Below, piece by piece: positions 8,349 through 19,091 of a DNA stretch of 64,000 nucleotides. Both the position numbers and the translations under genes were made by a program. The DNA is from Pseudoduganella sp. Its GTDB lineage: Bacteria; Pseudomonadota; Gammaproteobacteria; Burkholderiales; Burkholderiaceae_D. The notes beneath the pieces were generated by a model. It did not search any database. It had not been told where the DNA came from and was given only the letters and a program-made list of their open reading frames with translations. The stretch is from the NCBI GenBank assembly GCA_021323265.1, contig JAJTCO010000002.1:97470-161469 (forward strand), written 5' to 3'. How positions within the stretch are numbered: position 1 is the first letter of the stretch; each line of letters begins with the position of its first letter.

Positions 8349-10790
8349 ATGAAGCAACATCTCTCGTTTGGATTACTGAAGCTGCTGCCCTTGCTGCTGA
8401 TGGCAGCCTGCGGCAGCAGCGATGACTCGCCTGCGCCGTCGCCGCCCAGCACCGCGCCGATCACCGGCACCACGTATGTCGCATCGATCCGCTACACCTC
8501 CCATGGCGTGCCGCATATCAAGGCCGAGAATTTCAAGGGCGCCGGCTATGGCTATGGTTACGCCTTCGCCAAGGAGAACATCTGCCTGTACGCCGAGGAA
8601 CTGGTGACCCTGCGCGGCGAGCGCGCCAAATACTTTGGCGGGGCGGGCGGCTACCTGGGCCAGCTCGGCGATACCTTCCCCAATGTCGATTCCGATTTCT
8701 TCTACAAGCTGCTGTTTACGCCGGCGCTGGCGGCCAAGATCAAGGCTGGCTCCAGCCAGGATGCGCAAGACCTCACCTCCGGTTTCGTGGCGGGCTATAA
8801 CCGCTACCTGAAGGAAATGACGCCGGCCACCCTGCCTACCGCGTGCCGCAATGCCGCCTGGGTGCAGCCGATGACCGAGGCCGAGGCCTACCTGCGCTTT
8901 GCCCAGGCCGCCATGGCCGGCAGCTCGCTGGCCTTCGTCAAGGCCATCGGTTCGGCGCAGCCGCCGGGCCCGAAAGTGGCTGCCGTGGCGCGCAAGCAGG
9001 CCAAGGCGCGCCTGCTGGCGGCCGACTACGCCAACTCGTCCATCATGAAGGGCTTGCAGGCGATCCACGAGCACACCATCGGCTCCAACGGCTTTGGCCT
9101 GGGCAAGGACGTGACGCAGAGCGGCAAGGGCATCGTGTTCGGCAATCCGCACTTCCCGTGGTGGGGCGCACTGCGCCTGAACCAGCTGCACATGACCGTG
9201 ACGGGCAAGGGATATGACGTGTACGGCGCGACCTTGCTGGGCGTGCCGATCCCGCTGATCGGCTTCAACGACAAGGTGGCGTGGACCCATACCTTCTCGA
9301 CTGACAACCGCTTCACCCTGCGCTACCTGGCGCTCGACCCGTCCAACCCGACGCGCTACATCAAGGATGGCAAGCCGGTGGCAATGACGGCGGTACCGCT
9401 GACGATCAGCGTCAAGGGCGCCGATGGCGCAGTGACCCAGCTTTCGCGCACGCTGTACACCACCGAGTACGGCCCCATGCTGATGGACAATTCCTTCACC
9501 TGGGGGAGCACGGCCGCGTTCGCGATCCAGGATGCCAACCTGGGCAACGCCAAGCTGATCGACCAGGTGATCCTGAACGGCAAGGCCACCAGCGTGGACA
9601 GCCTGCGCGAGGCGGCAGCCACCTATACGGCCATGCCCTGGGTGAACACCATGGCGGCCGACCGCGCGGGAGAAACCCTGTACGCGAACTACTCGGTGGC
9701 CGCCAACGTGCAGGATGCGCAGCTGGCCGCCTGCGTGCCTGGCGCGGCGCAAGGCGCGCCGTTCCAGAACATCATGGCCAGCACCGGCGTGGTGGTCATG
9801 GCCGGCACCACATCGGCCTGCGACTGGTCGGGCGCAGTCCCTGCGGCGCAGCGGCCGTGGATCAAGCGCAGCGACTACATCGTGAACGCCAACGACAGCC
9901 ACTGGTGGCCGACTGCCGGCAAGTTCCTTTCGGGCTATCCGAAGATCATCGCCACCGGGCCGAACGCCGAGGGCGTGCCGCAGAACAACCGCACGCGCAC
10001 CGGCCACGCCATGGTGCGCGACCGCCTGGCCGGCGCCGACGGCCTGCCGGGCACGCGCTTCACCATGGCCAACCTGCAGCAGCTGTACCTGCAGTCGCGC
10101 TTCTTCAAGGCGCAGAAATGGCTGCCGGAGTTCACCGCCGCCTGCCTGGCATCGCGCACGGCCAGTGCCGCCGCCAAGGATGCGTGCGCGGTGCTGCAAG
10201 CCTGGGACAAGAACCACGCGCCAGGCAGCCAGGGCGCCATCCTGTTCCACGAGCTGTATGCGGCCCTGGGCGAGCTGAATGCGCCGACGTGGTGGAGTGT
10301 TCCCTACGATCCGGCCGACCCGCTGGAAACGCCGCGCGGCGCGGCCAACACCGGCGCCGCCCTGGCGCAGCTGGAAGCCCTGGTGGCGACCAGCCAGTTC
10401 GACACCGCTGCCAAGCGCCGCACGCGTCCGGAGGAAGTCCAGACCGTGTCGCGCCAGGACGGTGCCCTGCCGTTGCCTGGCGGGCGCTACACCTTCATGA
10501 ACTGGCGCGGCGTCAAGAACCAGATCTACCCCGGCATCTGGATCTACACCGCCGATCCGTCCACCAATGCCGGTGCCTACGGCAACAGCTATATCCAGTT
10601 CGTGACGTGGGATGACGCCGGGCCGGTGGCCGAAGGCATCCTGACCTACAGCCAGTCGTCGAGCCCGGAAAGCCCGCACTTCCACGACCAGACCAAGCTG
10701 TACGCCAAGGGGCAGTGGATCAAGCTGCCGTACACGGAAGCGCAGATCACCGCGGACCCGGGCTATAAGGTGCTGCAGATCTCCGAGTAA
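8349..10790 (+). CDS. Penicillin/AHL acylase family lipoprotein (S45 Ntn hydrolase)
   Basis: 813 residues beginning with a lipoprotein signal (LLPLLLMAACGSSDDS), so probably membrane-anchored in the periplasm. The layout matches a self-processing acylase precursor: an alpha chain up to about residue 245, then GSNGFGLGKD with Ser246 as expected N-terminal nucleophile of the beta chain. GKGIVFGNPHFPWWGALRLNQLHM follows, close to the GNPHFPW block of PvdQ/QuiP-type acyl-homoserine lactone acylases. VAWTHTFSTDNRFTLRYL and NDSHWWP are further family blocks. Substrates in the family are acylated amides such as AHLs, penicillins, aculeacin and siderophore precursors; which applies is not known. ATG 8349 is preceded by AGAGGA. 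A near-palindromic hairpin lies 16 bases after the stop codon. Confidence 0.92.
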   Translation: MKQHLSFGLLKLLPLLLMAACGSSDDSPAPSPPSTAPITGTTYVASIRYTSHGVPHIKAENFKGAGYGYGYAFAKENICLYAEELVTLRGERAKYFGGAGGYLGQLGDTFPNVDSDFFYKLLFTPALAAKIKAGSSQDAQDLTSGFVAGYNRYLKEMTPATLPTACRNAAWVQPMTEAEAYLRFAQAAMAGSSLAFVKAIGSAQPPGPKVAAVARKQAKARLLAADYANSSIMKGLQAIHEHTIGSNGFGLGKDVTQSGKGIVFGNPHFPWWGALRLNQLHMTVTGKGYDVYGATLLGVPIPLIGFNDKVAWTHTFSTDNRFTLRYLALDPSNPTRYIKDGKPVAMTAVPLTISVKGADGAVTQLSRTLYTTEYGPMLMDNSFTWGSTAAFAIQDANLGNAKLIDQVILNGKATSVDSLREAAATYTAMPWVNTMAADRAGETLYANYSVAANVQDAQLAACVPGAAQGAPFQNIMASTGVVVMAGTTSACDWSGAVPAAQRPWIKRSDYIVNANDSHWWPTAGKFLSGYPKIIATGPNAEGVPQNNRTRTGHAMVRDRLAGADGLPGTRFTMANLQQLYLQSRFFKAQKWLPEFTAACLASRTASAAAKDACAVLQAWDKNHAPGSQGAILFHELYAALGELNAPTWWSVPYDPADPLETPRGAANTGAALAQLEALVATSQFDTAAKRRTRPEEVQTVSRQDGALPLPGGRYTFMNWRGVKNQIYPGIWIYTADPSTNAGAYGNSYIQFVTWDDAGPVAEGILTYSQSSSPESPHFHDQTKLYAKGQWIKLPYTEAQITADPGYKVLQISE

Positions 10791-10806
10791 GCGAGCGGCA
10801 CGCCAG

Positions 10807-10846
10807 GGTGTCGTTTTCATGTTGAAAGCAGCATGGGAACGACACC
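10807..10846. other. 15-bp hairpin between acylase and diguanylate cyclase genes
   Basis: Arms 10807-10821 and 10832-10846 pair over 15 bp, with two G-U pairs in the RNA of the plus strand; the loop is 10 bases (10822-10831). No T-tract follows on either strand, so it is not a classical intrinsic terminator. It may stabilise the acylase 3' end or sit in the leader of the downstream GGDEF gene. Confidence 0.55.
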
Positions 10847-10860
10847 GGAAGTCGCAATTT

Positions 10861-12078
10861 ATGCTGTATCCTCCACTCATGAACGATGCATTGCAGCGCC
10901 TGCCCGAATTGCTTCTCGATGCCGTCTTCTTCGTGGAGGAAGACGGCCGTATAGCCTTCGTCAACCCTGCCTGCCATGCAATTTTTGGTTACACGCCGGA
11001 AGAAATGATGGGGCGCGTCGTGCTGGATTTCATCCATCCCGACGACAAGGCGACCACGGTCGCGGAGATGCGACAGGTGCGCGACGGCCATCCGCGCATG
11101 GGATTCGAAAACCGCTACCTGCGCAAGGACGGCAGCGTTGTCCACATCATGTGGACCGCCCGCTGGTCGCCGCAGGACCGCTTGCGCATCGGCGTCGCGC
11201 GCGACATTTCCAGCCGCAAGCGCGCCGAGGAGCGCCAGGCCGGCATGCTGGCCCTGGCCACCGCCGCCCACGGCGCGGAAACGCTGCCGGAACTGTTCCG
11301 CGCCTTCCATGCCATCCTGCAAAACCTGCTGCCCCTGCGCGGCATGGCCGTCCTGCTGCAGCCCGGCGAGCGCCTGGTCTACGCCAGCAGCGCATGTGGC
11401 GCCGAGCCGCCGCGCACGCAAGGCTGGCACCACGTTTCCTTGTCCGCGCCCGGCATGCAGTTCGGCGAAATGCAGCTCGATCTCGACCACCCCGGCGCGT
11501 TGACGGCCGCCGAACTCGACTTGCTGCAATTTACGGCCGGGCAGGCCGGTGCCGTCATCGAAAGGCTGGCCCTGCATGCCGACCTGTCGCACGCGGCGCG
11601 CTACGACGAGCTGACCGGCTTGCCCAACCGCCGCCTGTTCCAGGACCGCATCCTGTCGGCCATCGCACGCTGCCGCCGCGGCCAGTCGCGCGGGGCGCTA
11701 CTGTTTATCGACCTGGACGACTTCAAGCAAGTCAACGACGTGCACGGCCACATCGCGGGCGACCAACTGCTGCAGGCCATCGCCCGCCGCATCACTTCCT
11801 GCGTGCGCGAAGCCGACACCGTGGCGCGCATCGGCGGCGACGAGTTCGTGGCGCTGCTGGAGAATGTCGCCGACCTGGAACAGGCCGACGCCGTGGCGTG
11901 CAAGATCCAGCAAGTGATCTCGACGCCGCTGGTGCTGGGCGGTTGCACGCTCCGGCCGCATGCCAGCGTGGGCATCGCCCTCTATCCGGAACACGGGGAA
12001 GTGATCGACCAGCTGATGCGCCATGCCGACCAGGCGATGTACGCCTGCAAGGCCGCGCGCAAGGCCGCCGAGGCCTGA
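10861..12078 (+). CDS. PAS-GAF-like-GGDEF diguanylate cyclase
   Basis: About 405 residues; makes cyclic di-GMP from two GTP. An N-terminal PAS domain (about 8-130: DAVFFVEEDGRIAFVNPACHAIFGY, ending GVARDISSRKRAEER) is followed by a poorly marked GAF-like region (140-250). The GGDEF domain (from about 258) has DELTGLPNRRLF, LLFIDLDDFKQVNDVHGH and the intact active site GGDEF at 325-329. An RxxD inhibitory site (READ) lies five residues upstream, so product inhibition is likely. No membrane helix is seen, so cytosolic. Start choice: ATG 10861 has GGAAG nine bases upstream; ATG 10879 (MNDALQRL) and 10819 are alternatives. The 10819 start lies inside the intergenic hairpin and is unlikely. Confidence 0.9.
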   Translation: MLYPPLMNDALQRLPELLLDAVFFVEEDGRIAFVNPACHAIFGYTPEEMMGRVVLDFIHPDDKATTVAEMRQVRDGHPRMGFENRYLRKDGSVVHIMWTARWSPQDRLRIGVARDISSRKRAEERQAGMLALATAAHGAETLPELFRAFHAILQNLLPLRGMAVLLQPGERLVYASSACGAEPPRTQGWHHVSLSAPGMQFGEMQLDLDHPGALTAAELDLLQFTAGQAGAVIERLALHADLSHAARYDELTGLPNRRLFQDRILSAIARCRRGQSRGALLFIDLDDFKQVNDVHGHIAGDQLLQAIARRITSCVREADTVARIGGDEFVALLENVADLEQADAVACKIQQVISTPLVLGGCTLRPHASVGIALYPEHGEVIDQLMRHADQAMYACKAARKAAEA

Positions 12079-12102
12079 GACCAGGCCTGGCGGCGCGGGA
12101 CG

Positions 12103-12684
12103 TTAGAAGTAGAAGTTGCCGGACACGCCGACGTGGTTGGCCTTCACTTCGCCGCTGCGGTGCTTCAATTCGAACTTCTCGTTCACGTAGCGCACTTTCA
12201 CGCTCAGCTGCGGCGAGAACATGTATTCGCCTTCCACCACACTGCTCAGGGCGTTGTCGAACTTGGTGTCGCGGATGTCGGCCACGCCGCTGCCGCTCAG
12301 TTTCGCGCCGGTGACGTAGCGCAGGCCGGTGCCGATCTTCCATTGCTGGTTGATGTGGTAGAAGGCCAGGGCTTCGATCGGGAAGCGCTGGAACTTCAGG
12401 CTGCCATTGGAGGCGGTCTGGTCATCGACGTGGAAGGTGACGCTGGTTTGTGCGGAAAATTGTTCGTTGATGCGGAAGTTCAAGCCGCCGGTGAAGGACA
12501 CGCCGCCGCCGGCCTTGATATTGGCGCTGTCGCCATCGGTGTAGAAGGCGGTGGCGAGCTTGTCGCCTCCCGCGGAAGCACCGATGCCGACAAAGCCGCT
12601 GACCGTTTTCACGGGGACGGCGACTTGGGCTTGGACGGAGGAGGTGGCGGCCAGGATGGCCAGGCAGAGCAGATTTTTTTTCAT
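12103..12684 (-). CDS. Small outer-membrane beta-barrel protein
   Basis: 193 residues with a signal peptide (MKKNLLCLAILAATSSVQAQ). The mature part alternates hydrophobic and polar residues in short strands (GGGVSFTGGLNFRINEQFSAQTSVTF, YHINQQWKIGTGLRYVTG, LSVKVRYVNEKFELKHR). It ends in GNFYF, with the C-terminal aromatic residue typical of proteins inserted by the BAM complex. The size fits an eight-strand barrel of the OmpA/OmpW/YfaZ kind. No specific ligand can be assigned. It is divergent from the M16 peptidase gene. Confidence 0.82.
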   Translation of the reverse strand: MKKNLLCLAILAATSSVQAQVAVPVKTVSGFVGIGASAGGDKLATAFYTDGDSANIKAGGGVSFTGGLNFRINEQFSAQTSVTFHVDDQTASNGSLKFQRFPIEALAFYHINQQWKIGTGLRYVTGAKLSGSGVADIRDTKFDNALSSVVEGEYMFSPQLSVKVRYVNEKFELKHRSGEVKANHVGVSGNFYF

Positions 12685-12727
12685 GTAAGGTCAAATCAAG
12701 GCATATGGCAGGCAAAAGAAATATTCT

Positions 12728-12756
12728 TTTTGCTAGCCATATTTTGTTTATATAAT
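12728..12756 (+). promoter_or_regulatory. Probable sigma-70 promoter of the M16 peptidase gene
   Basis: A perfect TATAAT at 12751-12756 lies in an A/T-rich stretch between the divergent barrel and M16 genes. An upstream hexamer TTTTGC (12728-12733, 17-bp spacer) or TTGCTA (12730-12735, 15-bp spacer) could serve as -35. The start codon is 36 bases downstream of the -10. Confidence 0.5.
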
Positions 12757-12791
12757 CGATAACCTTTATTATTTTATAGGAACTCCCTAGA

Positions 12792-15611
<2,820 letters not shown>

Positions 15612-15666
15612 GCAGTTAGAGCAGCCTGGATGCCCCTTGCATGCAGGGGGAAGCAGGAACGCCACA

Positions 15667-15697
15667 ACGGCCCGGTCGATTCTGTCGACCGGGCCGT
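15667..15697 (+). terminator. Hairpin after the M16 peptidase gene
   Basis: Perfect 13-bp inverted repeat (15667-15679 and 15685-15697) with a 5-base loop, 55 bases after the M16 stop codon. Only a weak T-rich tail (ACTTCATT) follows, so it is a likely but not ideal intrinsic terminator separating the M16 gene from the BlaI operon. Confidence 0.6.
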
Positions 15698-15749
15698 ACT
15701 TCATTCAGGAACTCGTCTCCAGCATCCGCTATTGCCATGCATTGCCAGC

Positions 15750-15807
15750 TTGACATCCCGTAGTACTAACCGTACAGTACTAATCAATTAGTAATTTGCG
15801 ATTAGTA
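15750..15807 (+). promoter_or_regulatory. Promoter and symmetric four-half-site operator of the BlaI-type operon
   Basis: A perfect -35 hexamer TTGACA (15750-15755) is followed after 17 bp by TACAGT (15773-15778) as -10. Over and beyond the -10 lie four copies of one hexamer: TACTAA at 15764-15769 and 15778-15783, and its complement TTAGTA at 15788-15793 and 15802-15807. The array is symmetric about 15785/15786, with a 14-bp step on each side; its centre is the palindrome at 15778-15793. This is what is expected of a site bound by two dimers of the winged-helix repressor encoded immediately downstream. Autoregulation is inferred. Confidence 0.75.
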
Positions 15808-15812
15808 AGAAA

Positions 15813-16202
15813 ATGTCCACTCCAATCCCGACTGAAGGCGAACTGGCGATCCTGCGTGTCTTGTGGGAGCGCACCACGCCGGCCACCGTACATGAGGTTC
15901 ACGCCGCCCTGCTGCATAGCAAGGAGACTGCCTACACGACGGTGCTCAAGATGCTGACAATCATGGCCGAAAAGAAGCTGGTTGCCCGCGACACGAGCGA
16001 GCGCAAACACCGCTACGTCGCGCTGTATTCCGAGCCGGTGGTGCAATCGTCGATGCTGGCGCGGCTGGTCGACAACGTCTTTGCCGGTTCCGCGTTCAGG
16101 CTGGTCCAGCGCGCGCTGGACGACGACAAGACCAGCGCGGAGGAGCTCGACGAGATCGCGCGCCTGATCGCCGACGCCAAGGCGCGCCGGGGCCAGCCTT
16201 GA
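15813..16202 (+). CDS. BlaI/MecI/CopY-family repressor
   Basis: 129 residues with the standard BlaI build: an N-terminal winged helix (PTEGELAILRVLWERTTPATVHEVHAAL, AYTTVLKMLTIMAEKKLVARD, HRYVALYSEP; about 5-80) and a C-terminal helical dimerisation part (LARLVDNVFAGSAFRLVQRALDD, ELDEIARLIADAKARRG). In the family the repressor is cleaved between these parts when the partner M56 peptidase is activated. Its stop codon overlaps the TTG start of the M56 gene. The ATG lies five bases after the last operator half-site and has no good Shine-Dalgarno, so the transcript leader is probably short. Target genes besides its own operon are unknown. Confidence 0.92.
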   Translation: MSTPIPTEGELAILRVLWERTTPATVHEVHAALLHSKETAYTTVLKMLTIMAEKKLVARDTSERKHRYVALYSEPVVQSSMLARLVDNVFAGSAFRLVQRALDDDKTSAEELDEIARLIADAKARRGQP

Positions 16203-17383
16203 AGGCAACTGTCGACTTTGCCCCGGCGCTGTCGGTGGCGCTGGCTCACGCACTATGGCAAGTGACGCTGCTGTCGGCGTTCGCCGCCTGCTGTCTGTCG
16301 CTGCTGAGAAAGAGCAGCGCAAAGCTGCGCCACGCGGTGGGCATGGCTTGGCTGCTGAGCATGTTGGCCGCACCGCTGGCCACTTTCGCCTCCCGCTTTG
16401 CCTCCCCCGGCGGCATGGCACTTGGGCTGGCCGACGCGTTACCGTCCTGGCTGCACTTCGAATCTGTCGTTGCGGACTTGGCGGGCCAGAATATTGCGCT
16501 ACTGACGCAGCTGTGGCTGGTCGGCGCAAGCGCGATGCTGGTCTATCAGATCGGCGGCGGCTGGCACTTGTTGCGACGGATCGAAAGACAAGCTTCGCTC
16601 CAGTTGCCGTTGGCGTGGCAGCAGCGGTTCGATGCGCTGCAAAGCGCGATGGGGATCTCGCGCATGGTGCTGGTGCGGATGGCCGGCAATGCCGCCTCGC
16701 CGTTCACCGCGCGCCTGATTCGCCCCGTCATCTGGCTGCCCCTGTCGCTGCTCACGCGCCTGCCCGCCGATCAGGTCGAGGCCTTGCTGGCACATGAACT
16801 CGCCCATATTCGCCGACTGGACTGGCTATGGAACGGAATCCAGTGCGTGGTCGAATCGATCCTGTTCTTTCATCCTGGCGTGTGGTGGCTGAACCGCCAG
16901 ATTCGCCTGGACCGGGAGCAGGCCTGCGATGATCTCGCGGTGGCGGTGTGCGGGGACGCCATCGTGCTGGCCGAAGCGCTGGCCGCCTTGCAGCGCGAGC
17001 GCCTCGCCAGCCCATGCCTGGTGCTCGCCGCCCATGGCGGCTCGCTGACGAGGCGCGTCACGCATCTGCTGTCCGCGCCTTCATCGCGGCAAGCCTGGTG
17101 CGCTCCGGTCTTCGCCGTGCTCATGGTATGCGCCGGCACCGTGCTGGCGATTCAGCCCGCGTCGCAGGTGCTCTTCAGCCAGGCGTGGGCTGTGATACCG
17201 GAACCGCCAGCGCCACCTGAAATACCCGCAGCGCCTGAACCGTTCGCCGTGATCGTACCGCCAGACCCGCCAGACCCGCCGGCACCACCGGCACCGGCAG
17301 CAGCACCAGCACCACCAGCACCACCAGCGCCTTCGGCAGCACCAGCACCACCAGCACCACCATTGGCACCAACAGAATCATGA
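16199..17383 (+). CDS. M56 (BlaR1-like) membrane metallopeptidase with proline-rich tail
   Basis: 394 residues; TTG start overlapping the repressor stop codon (TTGA). Hydrophobic helices lie near residues 10-40 and 40-65, around 100-120 and about 300-320. The cytoplasmic zinc site HELAH (H199) is followed by IRRLDWLWNGIQ and, further on, HPGVWWLNRQIRLDREQACDD, as in BlaR1/MecR1. After the last membrane helix (about 300-320) there is no penicillin-binding sensor domain. Instead the chain ends in about 60 residues made almost only of Pro and Ala with some acidic residues. Role by family: signal-triggered cleavage of the BlaI-type repressor. The signal is unknown, and the tail could contact the cell wall or a partner. 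Confidence 0.9.
   Translation: MKATVDFAPALSVALAHALWQVTLLSAFAACCLSLLRKSSAKLRHAVGMAWLLSMLAAPLATFASRFASPGGMALGLADALPSWLHFESVVADLAGQNIALLTQLWLVGASAMLVYQIGGGWHLLRRIERQASLQLPLAWQQRFDALQSAMGISRMVLVRMAGNAASPFTARLIRPVIWLPLSLLTRLPADQVEALLAHELAHIRRLDWLWNGIQCVVESILFFHPGVWWLNRQIRLDREQACDDLAVAVCGDAIVLAEALAALQRERLASPCLVLAAHGGSLTRRVTHLLSAPSSRQAWCAPVFAVLMVCAGTVLAIQPASQVLFSQAWAVIPEPPAPPEIPAAPEPFAVIVPPDPPDPPAPPAPAAAPAPPAPPAPSAAPAPPAPPLAPTES
17200..17375 (+). repeat. Low-complexity Pro/Ala-coding repeat in the M56 gene
   Basis: Short imperfect repeats based on CCAGCACCA and CCGCCAGAC encode the C-terminal proline-rich tail of the M56 protein. Such tracts change length readily by slippage. It remains in frame and is not a CRISPR-like array. 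Confidence 0.7.
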
Positions 17384-17463
17384 ACCTCCGGCACTCCTCC
17401 AGCCGGCCTCGCGCGAGGCTGGAGGACTTTGCTCGTCCTTTCCACGTCAAATGCGAAGTCACT

Positions 17464-18870
17464 ATGAAAAAACTGCTGTGCTACGCCATATCGTTCGCCA
17501 CTTTCGCCGCCGCTTTGCCCTTGGCTCGGGCCGATGTGATCAGCGACCACCAAGGCCGCTGGATGGGCGAAATGAAGGTTCCCCACAACGGTCCGACGCT
17601 GAAGATCGGCGCCGACCTGTTCCTGCGCTCAGATGGCTCGCCATGGGCCAGCTTCGCCAGCCCAGACCAGGGCGTCTACGATGTTCCCGTCAGCCGCATC
17701 GACCAAAGTGCAGACAAGCTCGAATTGACGCTACCTTTCGGGCTGTTGAAAATGCGCTGGGAGCAGGATCATTTCATGGGGGAGTACCGGCAGAACGGTA
17801 CGGCTGAATGGCTTCCCATCACGTTCCAGCCGGTTGCGCAATTTCCCATGCGACAGCGGCCGCAAACCCCGAAGGCACCATTTCCGTACCAGGAGCAGAC
17901 GCTCGCCATCCCGGGTGCGGGCGGTGTCACGCTGGGCGCCACGCTCACGCTGCCAGATGGTCAGGACACTCCTACGCTGGCAATCCTGGTCAACGGCAGC
18001 GGGCCTGCCACGCGCGATGAAGAGTTCGCCGAACATCGCCCCTTTGCGGTGCTGGCCGACTATCTGGCACGCCAGGGTATCGCGGTGTTGCGCTACGACA
18101 AGCGGGGCATCGGGCGCTCCACCGGGGACTATGAAAACCACACGCAAACCGAGCTCGCGCAGGATCTCGAGGCACTGCTGTTGGCGATGAAGGCGCGCGG
18201 ACAGTTCGCTCGCATCGGCCTGGTCGGGCATAGTGAAGGCTCGGTGCTCGCGGCGGCGGTCGCCGCGCGCCAGCCGGAGGCGCTTGCGTTCCTGGTGTCG
18301 CTGGCCGGCCCCGGCCAGCCTGGAGTCCAGGCGATGCTGCTGCAGGATAGGGCCTACGCGCGGGACCAAAAGGCGCGTGGCCCAGACCTTGAACGCTTGA
18401 TGCGGTATGTGCGCCAGTACTACGACACGATTGTGGCCGAGCCTGAAGCCGCGCCGCGCATCGCGGCCCTGAAGGCGCTGCAGGATCGCCTGCCGGCAGC
18501 GGACAAGGCGCTGATCAAGAAGTATCGTATGAACGTCGGTACGCTGTCTCTGGAATGGGCCGCCAAGCCATTCGTGCGCGCAATCTTGCTCAGCGATCCA
18601 GCGGCTGATTGGCGCCGGGTCCGTTGTCCGGTGCTGATCCTGAACGGCGAGCTCGATCATCAGGTGCCGGCCGCCGCCAACCTTGGCGGCATCGTCGCCG
18701 CGCTGCGCAAAGGTGGCAATCGCAAGATCGAATTCGCGCGCCTGCCATCGCTCAATCACATGTTCCAGACCACGAAAACGGGGCGCGAAGACGAATATGC
18801 CAGCAACGAGGAAACGATCGCGCCGGCGGTAATGCAGCGGGTTGCGCGGTTCGTGTCTGTTCAGCGCTGA
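17464..18870 (+). CDS. Secreted alpha/beta hydrolase, third gene of the BlaI operon
   Basis: 468 residues from ATG 17464, which gives a signal peptide (MKKLLCYAISFATFAAALPLARA). The frame is open from ATG 17380, which overlaps the M56 stop as ATGA, but would add 28 residues before the signal. An N-terminal beta-rich module (about 25-125: DHQGRWMGEMKV, FLRSDGSPWASF) precedes an alpha/beta-hydrolase fold. Oxyanion-side NGSGPATRDE, nucleophile elbow GHSEGS (Ser257), acid in LNGELDHQVP and His in LPSLNHMFQ complete a Ser-Asp-His triad. Likely an esterase or peptidase acting in the periplasm. Its place behind the repressor/sensor pair suggests it is induced by the same signal. Confidence 0.85.
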   Translation: MKKLLCYAISFATFAAALPLARADVISDHQGRWMGEMKVPHNGPTLKIGADLFLRSDGSPWASFASPDQGVYDVPVSRIDQSADKLELTLPFGLLKMRWEQDHFMGEYRQNGTAEWLPITFQPVAQFPMRQRPQTPKAPFPYQEQTLAIPGAGGVTLGATLTLPDGQDTPTLAILVNGSGPATRDEEFAEHRPFAVLADYLARQGIAVLRYDKRGIGRSTGDYENHTQTELAQDLEALLLAMKARGQFARIGLVGHSEGSVLAAAVAARQPEALAFLVSLAGPGQPGVQAMLLQDRAYARDQKARGPDLERLMRYVRQYYDTIVAEPEAAPRIAALKALQDRLPAADKALIKKYRMNVGTLSLEWAAKPFVRAILLSDPAADWRRVRCPVLILNGELDHQVPAAANLGGIVAALRKGGNRKIEFARLPSLNHMFQTTKTGREDEYASNEETIAPAVMQRVARFVSVQR

Positions 18871-18928
18871 GGGGACGAATGGCGCGGGAGCGGAAAAGGA
18901 CCGGGCAAGAGAACTTTCCTGCGCAAAT

Positions 18929-18960
18929 AAAAAAACGCCGATCTAAGTGGATCGGCGTTT
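18929..18960 (-). terminator. Intrinsic terminator of the tRNA-Phe gene
   Basis: Stem 18933-18943 / 18950-18960 (11 bp, 6-base loop) followed on the minus strand by seven T. It lies 15 bases past the tRNA 3' end and could also help terminate the plus-strand hydrolase transcript. Confidence 0.88.
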
Positions 18961-18975
18961 CATTAAGAGTATTCT

Positions 18976-19051
18976 TGGTGGCCCGGGGCGGAATCGAACC
19001 ACCGACACAAGGATTTTCAATCCTCTGCTCTACCAACTGAGCTACCAGGCC
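18976..19051 (-). tRNA. tRNA-Phe (anticodon GAA)
   Basis: 76 bases with the CCA end encoded (18976-18978). The 7-bp acceptor stem GGCCTGG/CCGGGCC has one G-U pair. The D-arm is GCTC..GAGC, the anticodon arm GAGGATTGAAAATCCTT carries GAA, and the T-arm has GGTTCGATTCC. It has its own promoter upstream and a terminator downstream, so it forms a single-gene unit. No integrase or attachment-site duplication is seen next to it. Confidence 0.97.
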
Positions 19052-19061
19052 AAGGCGCGCA

Positions 19062-19091
19062 ATTATAGCAGAGGGTTTTTCACTTTGCCAA
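19062..19091 (-). promoter_or_regulatory. Stable-RNA-type promoter of tRNA-Phe
   Basis: Read on the minus strand: TTGGCA (-35, 19091-19086), 18-bp spacer, then TATAAT (19067-19062) with an upstream TGC giving an extended -10. Between the -10 and the tRNA lies the discriminator TGCGCGCC, very G+C-rich, as in promoters under stringent (ppGpp/DksA) control. The expected start is only about four bases before the mature tRNA 5' end. The -35 overlaps the last codons of the alpha-amylase gene. Confidence 0.75.

Noticed and set aside
8373..10964. Open frame of 863 codons on the minus strand
   Set aside because: Antisense to the acylase gene; same shadow composition.
17200..17375. Repeats resembling a small CRISPR or satellite
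   Set aside because: The units are short, imperfect, in frame and encode the proline-rich M56 tail.
18976..19051. tRNA-Phe as integration site of a genomic island
   Set aside because: No integrase, no repeated tRNA 3' fragment and no change in gene type around it.
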